From Candidatus Leptovillus affinis (GTDB taxonomy: Bacteria; Chloroflexota; Anaerolineae; Promineifilales; Promineifilaceae), in NCBI GenBank assembly GCA_016705235.1, contig JADIYP010000003.1, positions 186,001 to 250,000 on the forward strand: 64,000 nt of DNA, read 5' to 3'. This document shows positions 8,696 to 17,720 of this stretch, piece by piece. Position 1 is the first letter of the stretch. Each line of letters begins with the position of its first letter. The notes beneath the pieces are model-generated. The model was not told the origin of the DNA and did no database searches. It worked only from the letters and a program-made list of their open reading frames with translations. A program made the position numbers and the translations under genes.

Positions 8696-11600
8696 GTGAC
8701 AACCATAGCCCTGCACAAATATCATGAACAGATCGATAAGCTCTTAAACGACAGCCATTATGACCTGGCGGTTGAACACTGCCGCCACATTTTGCAGCAG
8801 CATCCGCAGCATATTGCCACCTACCGCCTGCTGGCCAAAGCGCTTTTGGAAAAAAATGATTACGCCGGCGCCACAGAATTATTCCAACGGATTCTGAGCG
8901 CGGATCCCAATGATTACATCGCTCATGCCGGGTTGGCTGTGATTTATAAGGAAGAGGATGTCGTCTCGCAGGCCATTTGGCATCTGGAACGCGCTTACGA
9001 AATCGAGCCGTATAACGCGGCGATTCAACATGAACTGCGCTCGCTTTATGTCCACCAGGCCGAGAATTCGCGCCGGGGAAAACAAAACGACGACACGGCC
9101 GTTCCCAATGCCAGTTTGCCGCTCAGCGCCGGGGCGCTGGCCCGCTTTTACTTGCGCAGCCAACTGTACGACCAATCCGCAGCCCTGCTGCGCGCCACAT
9201 TGGAAAAAGACCAGGAACGCATTGACCTACGCGTTTTGTTGATGGAAGCGCTCTGGCGTGACGGCCGTCGCATTGAAGCCGTCAATGTCTGCCTGCAAGT
9301 ATTGGATCAACTACCCAACTGCATTGCCGCCAACGCCATCATCGCCGAAATCTGGCTGCGAACCGGGCGCGTAGACGAAGCCCAACGATACCTCCAACAC
9401 CTCCAGACCATGTTGTTATTCGACAAACGCCACATTGACCGCGAATCGCCCGAAGGTAGCGCGTTTCATGTGGAAGGCGCAGTCCCCTTGCCTGGGGTGG
9501 TCGAAGTTGACTATTTGGGCGCCGACTTGGAACCACGAGAATACGAAGAGCCTGTAGGCTGGGTTTCTGGCACGGCCGTTACCCCACAAACCGAGGCAGA
9601 CGCGGGCGACGATGACCTGTACCAATGGCTAGAAGGATTGACCGGCGAACTGCCCTCGTTGGACGAGGCGCTGCCAGAGGCCAAGAAATCGGCCGAATCA
9701 GGCTTCCGGCTAGACGAGATGACGGAAAAGGAAACGGCCGTTTCCCCCACCACCCACCAATCCGATTGGTTGGCCGGGCTGCAAATTGCCGCCGAAGAAG
9801 AACCCCAGCCAGATATGGCCTTTGCCACGGCCGGCATCCAACACCAGCCCGAAAAAGAGATCGAATTTGCCGATCTCTTTGGTGAAGACGAAGATGCGGC
9901 AGCCATGGATTGGTTGGCCGCCTCCGAAGAAAGCAAACAACCCGCCCCCCCCGGCAAACCAGCCAAAACCCAACCTGTCAGCGACGATTTAGCCCCGGAT
10001 TGGTTAGCCGATCTGACCCAAGACGACCTGGGACCGATAGATGTAGATCCTCTCACCGCCGCCGTCTGGCTGCGAGAAGATGCCAGGGCTGAAATAGAAG
10101 AATCAGAAGACGATGACGAATTCGATTGGCTCAGTTCGCCCGCCAAACCGCTTCCCATCGCAGCCGATCATAATGACGCCGGGGAAATTGACCTGGCCCA
10201 ATTCACCGATTTTGGCGACACGCTGGACGAGGAAGAGGATGAAGACGCCTTTGAATGGCGTCTGACAGATGAGCTAACAGCCAAAGATGCCGTGGCGGAT
10301 AATCTGGATGAATTGGCGGAAGGCGTGGAGGAGGAGGTTGACTTCTCTATGGTTGCCTTGTCGGATGATGCCGCCGAAATCCCAGATTGGTTGATGGGCG
10401 GCAGCGAAATTAGCGATCTTTACGACGAGCCAAAGCTGGTCACCGACCAATTGGCCGCCGAATTAGCCGATTGGGTGGCCGCTAATAACCCCGATTTAGC
10501 TGAGACAGACGAGGACTTTGACTGGTTTGAGTCTGATGAAGCGAAAAAATTAGCAGAGGCGACCAGCGAAGAGCCAGATGAACTCTTTTTTGCCGCAAGT
10601 TCGATGGTTGAGACCAAAGATGCTGATGCAGCCAGGGCGCTTACGGGAACGGACGAACTGCCCGACTGGCTGGCCAGCGATGTGCCGGCCGCCGTAGGGT
10701 CTGGGCTGCTAGACACCCACAATCTGGCAGACACAACCGTTGACGATCAGACTCTGGCCGACGAAGACCTTATGGGTTCAGACCTGCCAGACTGGCTGCT
10801 GGAAGAAGCGGACACGGCCGTTTCTCCTCCTATTCAGCCAACCGACACCGGCGACCTGCCAGACTGGTTGATGGGCGCCGCCCTGGACGCTTTGGATTCT
10901 GCTCCCCTGGACGAGACAAAAGCTCCTTTACCGGCTGTTGTAGAACCCGAAGCCGACTTCCAGCCAGACATGGCCGAAACGGCCGTTGACGAATTGGGGG
11001 ACCTGGATGTACCGGTAATGAGCGATATGCTGCGCGCGGCCGTAGCCCTGGATTTAACTAGCGAAGACGACTTTTTCACCGCTGAAAACCAGGCCCAAGA
11101 AAACTTACCCGATTGGTTATTACCCGCTGAAGAAACCGGCGAAACATTAGTGACCGCCAGCCTGGATGTGGAGGAAGTTGTGAGCGACGATAAAGACGAA
11201 AAAATAACAGGCCCGCAAGGAAAACAGGATTTGCCCGAAGAACCCATACTGCCGCCAGACGACGAGTTGGATTGGCTGGATGATTTGTCGGCTCTGGCCG
11301 ATACCGCCAGTCCAAGTATTGCCTCCCTTAGCCAGAGCGATGAACTGCCCGACTGGCTGCAATTAGACATGCCGGAGACGATTGTGGCTGAAACGCCAGA
11401 GGATGTATTGGAAACGGCCGTTCCCGATGAACCCTCTGAACCCCTGCTCTCTCTGGAAGAAGATCAGGAACTCGATTGGCTGGATGCCCTGGCCACCGGC
11501 GAGCCAGCCGCAGAAACCATCGACGAATTGCCCACCTGGCAGTGGCCAGAGGACCAGGCCGACGACCTGTTAAAAGATTTGCCAGACCAATCGGACATTT

Positions 11601-14600
11601 TGGCCGACGAGCCAGACCTGTTCAGCAGCCAGGCCGCTGACGAAGCAGGCCGGCCAACTGACAAGATCGTGCCTGAAATGACAGCCTTCCCCGATGACCT
11701 GGACGACGCCATGTCCTGGCTGGAAGATTTGGCCGCTGAACCCGATGCGCCTGTCGAGGAACTGCCCACGGCCGCCTACGCCATCGATCTCGATAACCTG
11801 TTCGCCGCTGAAGAAGCAGCCGAAGAACGCGACTCGTTCGCCCCTGTTGATGAAACATTTGAATTCCCTCCAGACGACCCGGAAGCGGCCATGGCCTGGT
11901 TGGAGCAATTGGCTGCCCGTCAGGGCGCGCCCCTCGACGAATTACCCTCCATCACAACCGATGCCCCGACGCCTGACATGGTAGTCGATGACCTGGACAC
12001 CCTCGAAATGGAAATCCCGGACCTTGACGAGCTTGAGCAGGCTGAAGCCATCGAAGAATCACTGGAGCCGGATCTGTTTGCTGCTACCTTGATAGGTGCG
12101 GAAATGGTGGGCGAAACGGCCGTAGACGATGACGATTTAAGCCTGGCCGTGCCCGACGACCCAGACGAAGCAATGGCCTGGCTGGAACGATTAGCCGCCC
12201 GCCAGGGCGCGCCTCTGGACGAACTGCCCTCCATCACCGCCGAACCGGCCGAGGAGGCCAGTTGGGAAGCCGCGCTAGACAGCCTAACCGACGACGCTGA
12301 CGCATTGGCGGATTGGGACGAGGAGTGGCTGCAAGAGGCCACGATTTTGGCCGTTCCGGCGGACGAGATTGCCGCTCTGGAACCGGTTGACGAAGTGCCC
12401 GATGATCCGGAAGAAGCGATGGCCTGGCTGGAACGATTGGCCGCCCGCCAGGGCGCGCCTCTGGACGAACTGCCCTCCATCACCGCCGAACCGGCCGAGG
12501 AGGCCAGTTGGGAAGCCGCGCTAGACAGCCTAACCGACGACGACGCTGACGCATTGGCGGATTGGGACGAGGAGTGGCTGCAAGAGGCCACGATTTTGGC
12601 CGCCTCGGCGGACGAGATTGCCGCTCTGGAACCGGTTGATGAAGTGCCCGATGATCCGGAAGAAGCGATGGCCTGGCTGGAACGATTGGCCGCTCGCCAG
12701 GGCGCGCCTCTGGACGAACTGCCCTCCATCGAACGGCCGTCTGCCCTCGAAACCGACGCTGATTTTGACACCGAAATGGATTTGTTCCTCGGAACCGAAA
12801 TGGCCGCCCCTGCCCACCAGGACGATGCAGCCGACCTGGACTGGGACGCGTTAGCCGGTGAATTTACCGGCGAACCTGCGCCTGGTGCAGCAGATGAGCT
12901 AGATGAAGCGATGGCCTGGCTGGCCGATCTGGCTGTGGACGATGAGCCGGAAGAAATTGAACCGACGGCTCCGGGCCGGGTAGAATTGCTGCCGGTCGTC
13001 AGCCCGGCGTTGTTGGCCGAACTGATATGGCTGGAAGAAGAAGTCAGCCTGGAAAGCGACGGCCGTTTACTGGCCGACGCCGACCTGGACGAACGAGAAA
13101 TTTCCGATGATGAGTTGGCCGAGGCGCTGGCTCAACTGGATATGCTGGCGGTGCTGCCGGCGGCTGAGGTTGGCGCGCCGGATGTCTTGGAAGAAGAATT
13201 TTCGCAAGATGACGATGACTGGGGTGTGGACCTGGGAACGCTTTTCGCAGAAGTTGAGGCGCAAGACGACGCGGCGCTGGAAGAATTTGCCGCCGCCGAA
13301 ATGGTTGACGAATTGATCGCCGCCGAAGAGACTGCCTCGCTAGACGACACATTTTTGGAAACCATCCCAGATGATCCGGACGAGGCGATGGCCTGGTTGG
13401 AACGGTTAGCGGCCCGGCAAGGCGCGCCGTTGGATGAGCTGCCCTCGCTGGCTGACGCGGATGAGGCGACATGGGCTGAGTTGACGGCCGTTTCCCCCCG
13501 TGAAGATATGCTTACCGCCAGCCTGGAAACGCCTGAACCGGTTGAGGCAGACCTGAGTGTGCCCGACAATATCGACGACGCCATGGCCTGGCTGGAACAA
13601 TTGGCCGCCCGCCAGGGCGCGCCGCTGGACGAGCTGCCCACAGTCACCGGCGAAGTTGGCGACCTGAAGACCCCCGATTGGATTGCCGCCGAACAAACGG
13701 CTGGCGAGGCAGAAGCCCAATTGTTTGCGTCTGAGGCTGAAGTTGATGACCGCTTGCGAGCAGCGGTAGAAGGGGAAGCTCTGGACGAGGTGACGGCGGA
13801 AGAAACGGCCGTATTAGCCGCCGACGACGAGGCCGCGCCGGACAATATCGACGATGCGATGGCCTGGCTGGAACGATTGGCGGCGCGACAGGGCGCGTCA
13901 TTGGATGAATTGCCCAGCGTCGATGAAGCCTCGCTGGCAGATGACGATTTGGGCATGCCCGACTGGATAGTGGCGGCTCAGGTCGCCGCAGAACAAGAAT
14001 CTCCTGTGGCGGCCCCCCCGCGTGAAGCGGCTGTCGAAAGCGATCTGGCGCAAGCGTCAGACGAGTGGGATGACATTTTCCAGGCGGACGAGTCAACGGC
14101 CGTGAAGGATTTTGAATCAACCTTTGCCACCTTCGACGAACAAGATTTGGATCTGGATGAGGTGGACGAATCTTTGCCAGACTGGTTGACAACCGAGGGC
14201 GAAGAAAAAAGCGTTCGCGTGGGCGGGCATACCGACTGGCTCGGAAGCTTGCCTGAGCCGGACCTGGATGGCTGGTTGGAAGCAGAAGAGCAAGCAACCA
14301 TCGCCGGGGTGCCGGAAATAGAGCCGCCGGTCGCTCATCCACCAACCGGGAAAACTGGCCCATTGTCTATCAAGCGCAAGACCGGGCCGCTGCCCGAATT
14401 ACCCGTTCTTGATGAGCCGGATTTCGACGACGATTTATTGATGCCTGATTTAGACCTGGGGATTTCGGCCCTTGAATTGGATCAGGGTCGACTTGCGTCG
14501 GCGCGAGACGCGCTCAATGCGGGTCAGTTCGACCAGGCGATAAACGAGTACGCAGGCCTGGTAGAAGTTGGTGAAGGCCTCAATACGTTGATCGCCGATC

Positions 14601-14728
14601 TGGAAGCGGCCGCCGGTCGGCATAAAGAGAAACCACTTGTTCGCCGGATGCTGGGTGATGCCTACATGCGCAACGGCCAGCTGCAAAAAGCGCTAGAAAC
14701 ATATCGACAGGCGCTTGACCAGATGTAA
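8696..14728 (+). CDS. Giant acidic tetratricopeptide-repeat protein with internal repeats
   Basis: 2010 codons from GTG 8696 (AAAAAGG just upstream). Residues 1-240 form TPR-like helices, and a final TPR pair occupies about 1926-2010 (ARDALNAGQFDQAINEY, YMRNGQLQKALETYRQAL). Between them lie about 1680 residues of Asp/Glu/Ala/Leu-rich sequence with no signal peptide or membrane segment. Two motifs recur in it. A 28-residue unit containing AMAWLERLAARQGAP appears seven times plus two degenerate copies. Seven [DEN]-[LI]-PDWL motifs are scattered mainly over the first half. The repeats look like short amphipathic docking peptides on a disordered acidic tether. The function is unknown; a scaffold presenting many binding sites is an inference. 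Confidence 0.8.
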   Translation: MTTIALHKYHEQIDKLLNDSHYDLAVEHCRHILQQHPQHIATYRLLAKALLEKNDYAGATELFQRILSADPNDYIAHAGLAVIYKEEDVVSQAIWHLERAYEIEPYNAAIQHELRSLYVHQAENSRRGKQNDDTAVPNASLPLSAGALARFYLRSQLYDQSAALLRATLEKDQERIDLRVLLMEALWRDGRRIEAVNVCLQVLDQLPNCIAANAIIAEIWLRTGRVDEAQRYLQHLQTMLLFDKRHIDRESPEGSAFHVEGAVPLPGVVEVDYLGADLEPREYEEPVGWVSGTAVTPQTEADAGDDDLYQWLEGLTGELPSLDEALPEAKKSAESGFRLDEMTEKETAVSPTTHQSDWLAGLQIAAEEEPQPDMAFATAGIQHQPEKEIEFADLFGEDEDAAAMDWLAASEESKQPAPPGKPAKTQPVSDDLAPDWLADLTQDDLGPIDVDPLTAAVWLREDARAEIEESEDDDEFDWLSSPAKPLPIAADHNDAGEIDLAQFTDFGDTLDEEEDEDAFEWRLTDELTAKDAVADNLDELAEGVEEEVDFSMVALSDDAAEIPDWLMGGSEISDLYDEPKLVTDQLAAELADWVAANNPDLAETDEDFDWFESDEAKKLAEATSEEPDELFFAASSMVETKDADAARALTGTDELPDWLASDVPAAVGSGLLDTHNLADTTVDDQTLADEDLMGSDLPDWLLEEADTAVSPPIQPTDTGDLPDWLMGAALDALDSAPLDETKAPLPAVVEPEADFQPDMAETAVDELGDLDVPVMSDMLRAAVALDLTSEDDFFTAENQAQENLPDWLLPAEETGETLVTASLDVEEVVSDDKDEKITGPQGKQDLPEEPILPPDDELDWLDDLSALADTASPSIASLSQSDELPDWLQLDMPETIVAETPEDVLETAVPDEPSEPLLSLEEDQELDWLDALATGEPAAETIDELPTWQWPEDQADDLLKDLPDQSDILADEPDLFSSQAADEAGRPTDKIVPEMTAFPDDLDDAMSWLEDLAAEPDAPVEELPTAAYAIDLDNLFAAEEAAEERDSFAPVDETFEFPPDDPEAAMAWLEQLAARQGAPLDELPSITTDAPTPDMVVDDLDTLEMEIPDLDELEQAEAIEESLEPDLFAATLIGAEMVGETAVDDDDLSLAVPDDPDEAMAWLERLAARQGAPLDELPSITAEPAEEASWEAALDSLTDDADALADWDEEWLQEATILAVPADEIAALEPVDEVPDDPEEAMAWLERLAARQGAPLDELPSITAEPAEEASWEAALDSLTDDDADALADWDEEWLQEATILAASADEIAALEPVDEVPDDPEEAMAWLERLAARQGAPLDELPSIERPSALETDADFDTEMDLFLGTEMAAPAHQDDAADLDWDALAGEFTGEPAPGAADELDEAMAWLADLAVDDEPEEIEPTAPGRVELLPVVSPALLAELIWLEEEVSLESDGRLLADADLDEREISDDELAEALAQLDMLAVLPAAEVGAPDVLEEEFSQDDDDWGVDLGTLFAEVEAQDDAALEEFAAAEMVDELIAAEETASLDDTFLETIPDDPDEAMAWLERLAARQGAPLDELPSLADADEATWAELTAVSPREDMLTASLETPEPVEADLSVPDNIDDAMAWLEQLAARQGAPLDELPTVTGEVGDLKTPDWIAAEQTAGEAEAQLFASEAEVDDRLRAAVEGEALDEVTAEETAVLAADDEAAPDNIDDAMAWLERLAARQGASLDELPSVDEASLADDDLGMPDWIVAAQVAAEQESPVAAPPREAAVESDLAQASDEWDDIFQADESTAVKDFESTFATFDEQDLDLDEVDESLPDWLTTEGEEKSVRVGGHTDWLGSLPEPDLDGWLEAEEQATIAGVPEIEPPVAHPPTGKTGPLSIKRKTGPLPELPVLDEPDFDDDLLMPDLDLGISALELDQGRLASARDALNAGQFDQAINEYAGLVEVGEGLNTLIADLEAAAGRHKEKPLVRRMLGDAYMRNGQLQKALETYRQALDQM
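12152..12646 (+). repeat. Near-identical in-frame tandem duplication inside the giant TPR gene
   Basis: Two consecutive units of 246 bp (12152-12397) and 249 bp (12398-12646) are almost identical, and a third begins at 12647 and diverges after about 85 bp. The differences are one added Asp codon and a few base changes (for example GTTCCG versus GCCTCG). This is a recent duplication that keeps the reading frame. Confidence 0.9.
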
Positions 14729-14853
14729 AAATCAGGTACAAATCTAGGCTTGCTTAAAAATTATCGGATACCAAAGGACGAAGAACAAAGGTTGATGACT
14801 GGCGTTTTTCGTCCTTCGTTGTTGATTGAATCTTAATTTGGGAGTAAATCTTG

Positions 14854-15303
14854 ATGGAACGCACTTTGATTTTGGTAAAACCCGATGGCGTGCAGCGCGG
14901 GCTGATCGGTGAAATTGTCGGGCGCTTTGAGCGCCGGGGCTTGAAGCTGGTAGGCATGAAATTTATGCAGATGTCGCAGCAGTTAGCAGAAACGCATTAT
15001 GCTGTGCATCGGGAACGGCCGTTTTATAACAGCCTGGTTGAGTACATCACCTCTGGTCCGGTAGCCGCGATGGTCTGGGAAGGCAAAGACGCCATCGCCG
15101 CAGCCCGCTCGACGATGGGCGCCACCAACCCCGTGGCCGCTGCCCCGGGAACTATTCGCGGTGATTTGGGCATGGAAATTGGCCGCAATTTGGTGCATGG
15201 CTCCGACAGCCTGGAAAACGCCGCCAAAGAAGTCAATCTTTTCTTTTCGGCTGGCGAGTTGGTAGCCTGGGATCGTGTCACCGACAGTTGGATTCGTGAA
15301 TAA
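14854..15303 (+). CDS. ndk: Nucleoside diphosphate kinase
   Basis: 149 residues from ATG 14854, with GGGAG 9 bp upstream; a TTG codon directly before it is not needed. The enzyme balances NTP pools by phosphate transfer through a phosphohistidine. The start MERTLILVKPDGVQRG and the active-site segment NLVHGSDS (catalytic His) are canonical, as is the loop RPFYNSLVEYITSGPV. The C-terminus is slightly longer than in the shortest homologues. It is a single gene with its own bidirectional terminator downstream. Confidence 0.96.
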   Translation: MERTLILVKPDGVQRGLIGEIVGRFERRGLKLVGMKFMQMSQQLAETHYAVHRERPFYNSLVEYITSGPVAAMVWEGKDAIAAARSTMGATNPVAAAPGTIRGDLGMEIGRNLVHGSDSLENAAKEVNLFFSAGELVAWDRVTDSWIRE

Positions 15304-15330
15304 CAATTGCCTGGTGATGTTCTGAAGCCA

Positions 15331-15366
15331 TAAAAAAAGAGCGCTGATATCGGCGCTCTTTTTTTA
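15331..15366. terminator. Bidirectional terminator between ndk and rsfS
   Basis: Stem AAAAAAGAGCGC / GCGCTCTTTTTT with a TGATATCG loop; A- and T-runs on both sides serve both converging genes. Confidence 0.9.
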
Positions 15367-15383
15367 CCAGGTGGTCGCAGGCA

Positions 15384-15731
15384 TTATTGCATTCGTAAAA
15401 CGACGCGGGCGTCCGTCCACAAATCCTCCAGGCTGTAGTAGTCTCGTTTGTCCGGCGAAAAAACATGGACAACCAGATCGCCAAAATCAATCAGAATCCA
15501 ACCGGCTTCCGGGATTCCTTCAACGCCAGAGGCCAAAATGCCAGCTTCTTGTTTGGCTTCCGTGCGTACACTTTCGGCCAGAGCGCGGATTTGGCGGTCG
15601 TTTTCACCATTGCAAATTAAAAAGTAGTCAGCAAAAACAGTGTGCTCTCGCAGATCTAGCAGCACGATATCGCTGCCTTTTTTATCGAGGATGGAATCCA
15701 CCAATACATGAGCAAATTCTAGACTTTCCAG
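15384..15731 (-). CDS. rsfS: Ribosome silencing factor RsfS (Iojap family), probable CTG start
   Basis: 115 residues if translation starts at CTG 15731. RsfS binds ribosomal protein L14 on the 50S subunit and blocks subunit joining in starvation. The family body is clear: SDIVLLDLREHTVFADYFLIC, then GWILIDFGDLVVHVF and YYSLEDLW. The N-terminal helix ESLEFAHVLVDSILDKKG matches the family but is in frame only upstream of TTG 15704 and GTG 15701. The frame reaches back to a stop at 15735-15737 with no ATG, and a strong GGAGG sits 6 bp before CTG 15731. TTG 15704 is the fallback start, but it would remove most of the first helix. Confidence 0.85.
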   Translation of the reverse strand: MESLEFAHVLVDSILDKKGSDIVLLDLREHTVFADYFLICNGENDRQIRALAESVRTEAKQEAGILASGVEGIPEAGWILIDFGDLVVHVFSPDKRDYYSLEDLWTDARVVLRMQ

Positions 15732-15761
15732 ACGTCACCTCCAATCTAAAGATAAAAAATT

Positions 15762-15855
15762 TGTAACATACAGACCCCAAGGGTTTGCTCCCGGGAATTT
15801 GGATTATTTGGTTACCAAACCCTTGGGGTCTTGCCAGAGGAAGCTGAACAGTTAC
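15762..15855. repeat. Dispersed intergenic inverted repeat, copy B
   Basis: GTAAC, CAGACCCCAAGGGTTTG, about 30 bp spacer, CAAACCCTTGGGGTC, then CTGAACAGTTAC. The ends form GTAAC/GTTAC inverted repeats. It lies between the divergent rsfS and Tag-like genes. Confidence 0.75.
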
Positions 15856-16010
15856 AAAAATTTTAACATGATCCGTGAAACAAAGACAACTGCGTTTGCC
15901 GCTGGATGAAAACCCTCATAAAATCCGAGCGTATGTTCTACCGTTGAGTGCGTTCGTGGCTCAGGATGAGCCGGTGAACAATGAGCAAGTTATTTCTGTG
16001 AGAGGTGACA

Positions 16011-16487
16011 ATGGCAGGGCCAGATGATTATGAGATTCCGCCGCGAATCCGACCGAAGGATGACGCCGGTTATTTGGAAAAGATTACTCAGGCTGTGTTT
16101 CAGGCTGGCTTTAGCTGGCGCGTGATTCGCCAGAAGTGGCCAAATTTCCAAACGGCATTTGCCGGATTCCAGGTAGACAAGGTGGCTGCTTTTACGGCGG
16201 AGGATGTGGAGCGGTTGGTGGAGGACAAAGGGATTGTGAGGAACGGCCGTAAAATTGAAGCCACCATCCACAATGCCCGCGTTTGCCAGGAGCTAATTGC
16301 CCAATACGGCTCCTTTTACGCCTATTTGCGCAGCCGGGATGGCGAGGATTACAATTCACGCGCCAAAAAGTTTTGCCGGGAATTCAAATTTATGGGGCCA
16401 ATGGGCGCGTACTTCTTTTTTTGGTCGGTGGACGAGGATGTGCCCGACTATGAAACCTGGCGCGCTGAGCAAGAGCAGCAGCGATAG
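16011..16487 (+). CDS. DNA-3-methyladenine glycosylase I family protein (Tag-like)
   Basis: 158 residues from ATG 16011, with AGAGG 5 bp upstream; GTG 16005 is also in frame. Tag enzymes excise 3-methyladenine from alkylated DNA. Seen: the helix with VFQAGFSWRVIRQKWPNF (family catalytic-pocket Glu is replaced by other residues or shifted, Trp retained), then VERLVEDKGIVRNGRKIEATIHNA, the family KI-A-I-NA helix. The protein is shorter than E. coli Tag (187 residues), and I do not see the C-terminal zinc His/Cys set, so it belongs to a Tag-like branch. It is followed 9 bp later by xseA. Confidence 0.75.
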   Translation: MAGPDDYEIPPRIRPKDDAGYLEKITQAVFQAGFSWRVIRQKWPNFQTAFAGFQVDKVAAFTAEDVERLVEDKGIVRNGRKIEATIHNARVCQELIAQYGSFYAYLRSRDGEDYNSRAKKFCREFKFMGPMGAYFFFWSVDEDVPDYETWRAEQEQQR

Positions 16488-16496
16488 AGAGGCATC

Positions 16497-17720
16497 GTGG
16501 GATTATTTGCCAGAGACACCGGTCAATTGAGCCAATCTGCCTGGACGGTTAGCGAACTGACGGCCTACATTCGAGAATTATTTGCCATTGACTACCGGCT
16601 GCAAGACCTGGAAGTGAGCGGTGAAATCTCTAATTTTACGCGGGCGCGGTCGGGTCATTTGTATTTTACGTTGAAGGATGCCGGGGCGCAGATTAAATGC
16701 GTCATGTGGCGATCGGCGGCGGAGCGCTTGTTTTTTCAGCCGGAGGAAGGCGATGCGGTGGTGGCGAACGGCCGTATCTCTGTTTACGAGGCTGGCGGCG
16801 TGTATCAGCTTTACGTGGAGCACATGCAGCCGGCCGGGCGGGGTAATCTGGCCGTCGCCTTTGAACAGCTTAAACAGCGTTTGGCCGATGAGGGATTGTT
16901 TGAGGCGGCGCATAAGAAGCCGATCCCCCTGACGCCGCGCAAAATTGGCATTGTCACGTCGGCCGATGCGGCCGCGCTGCGCGATATTTTGAACGTCCTG
17001 AATCGTCGCTATCCGCTGGTGTCTGTGTTGATCGCCCCGACGCTGGTGCAGGGCGCTGACGCGCCGCCGCAAATTGTGCGCGCCTTGCAGTGGTTGGACG
17101 GCCGTTCCGACATCGACACCATTATCGTGGCGCGCGGCGGCGGGTCCATTGAAGACCTGTGGGCGTTCAACGATGAACGGGTGGCGCGGGCAATTTTTGC
17201 CGCCCAACATCCCATCATCACCGGGGTGGGGCATGAAACAGACTTTACCATCGCCGATTTTGTGGCCGACCAACGTGCGCCCACACCCTCGGCCGCGGCG
17301 GAATTGGCCACGCCCGATATCGAGGAGATTCGACCGTTGCTGCAAGGGTACGCCGCCATGCTGCGGGCCGACCTGGATGATCTGATTCGCCAGAAGCGGT
17401 GGCAGGTGCAAACGCTGGCGCGCGCGCTGACCCATCTTAGCCCGCAGGCGCGGCTGGATAACAATCGGCAGCGCCTGGATGTGACTTCGGCGCGGCTGGA
17501 TAGGGCGCTGACGAGCCAACTGGTGCGCGTGCGGAATCGGCTGGCGGTGGCGGAGGTGGGTTTGACGGCCGTTAGCCCATTGGCCACCCTTTCGCGGGGA
17601 TATGCGATTGTGCGTCATCCGGACGGCCGTTTGGTGCGGGCTGCCGTCGAGGTGGCGGCCGGTGATAGCTTAACCATTCAGGTTGCCGACGGCCAATTTA
17701 CAGTGGAGGTGAGGGAGTGA
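16497..17720 (+). CDS. xseA: Exodeoxyribonuclease VII large subunit
   Basis: 407 residues from GTG 16497, with AGAGAGG just upstream. With XseB it degrades single-stranded DNA to oligonucleotides. An N-terminal OB fold (WTVSELTAYIRELFAIDYRLQDLEVSGEISNF in part, then GHLYFTLKD and IKCVMWR) precedes the catalytic region PRKIGIVTSADAAALRDI, the glycine loop ARGGGSIEDLWAFNDE, and ITGVGHETDFTIADFVAD. A C-terminal coiled coil ends in LSRGYAIVR. The partner xseB lies 1.2 kb downstream, split from it by a membrane protein and a Nudix gene. Confidence 0.95.
   Translation: MGLFARDTGQLSQSAWTVSELTAYIRELFAIDYRLQDLEVSGEISNFTRARSGHLYFTLKDAGAQIKCVMWRSAAERLFFQPEEGDAVVANGRISVYEAGGVYQLYVEHMQPAGRGNLAVAFEQLKQRLADEGLFEAAHKKPIPLTPRKIGIVTSADAAALRDILNVLNRRYPLVSVLIAPTLVQGADAPPQIVRALQWLDGRSDIDTIIVARGGGSIEDLWAFNDERVARAIFAAQHPIITGVGHETDFTIADFVADQRAPTPSAAAELATPDIEEIRPLLQGYAAMLRADLDDLIRQKRWQVQTLARALTHLSPQARLDNNRQRLDVTSARLDRALTSQLVRVRNRLAVAEVGLTAVSPLATLSRGYAIVRHPDGRLVRAAVEVAAGDSLTIQVADGQFTVEVRE

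Noticed and set aside
11920..12771. Long antisense reading frame over the giant TPR gene (283 residues)
   Set aside because: Ser-rich translation caused by the acidic codons of the sense strand and the tandem repeats; no start site or homology.
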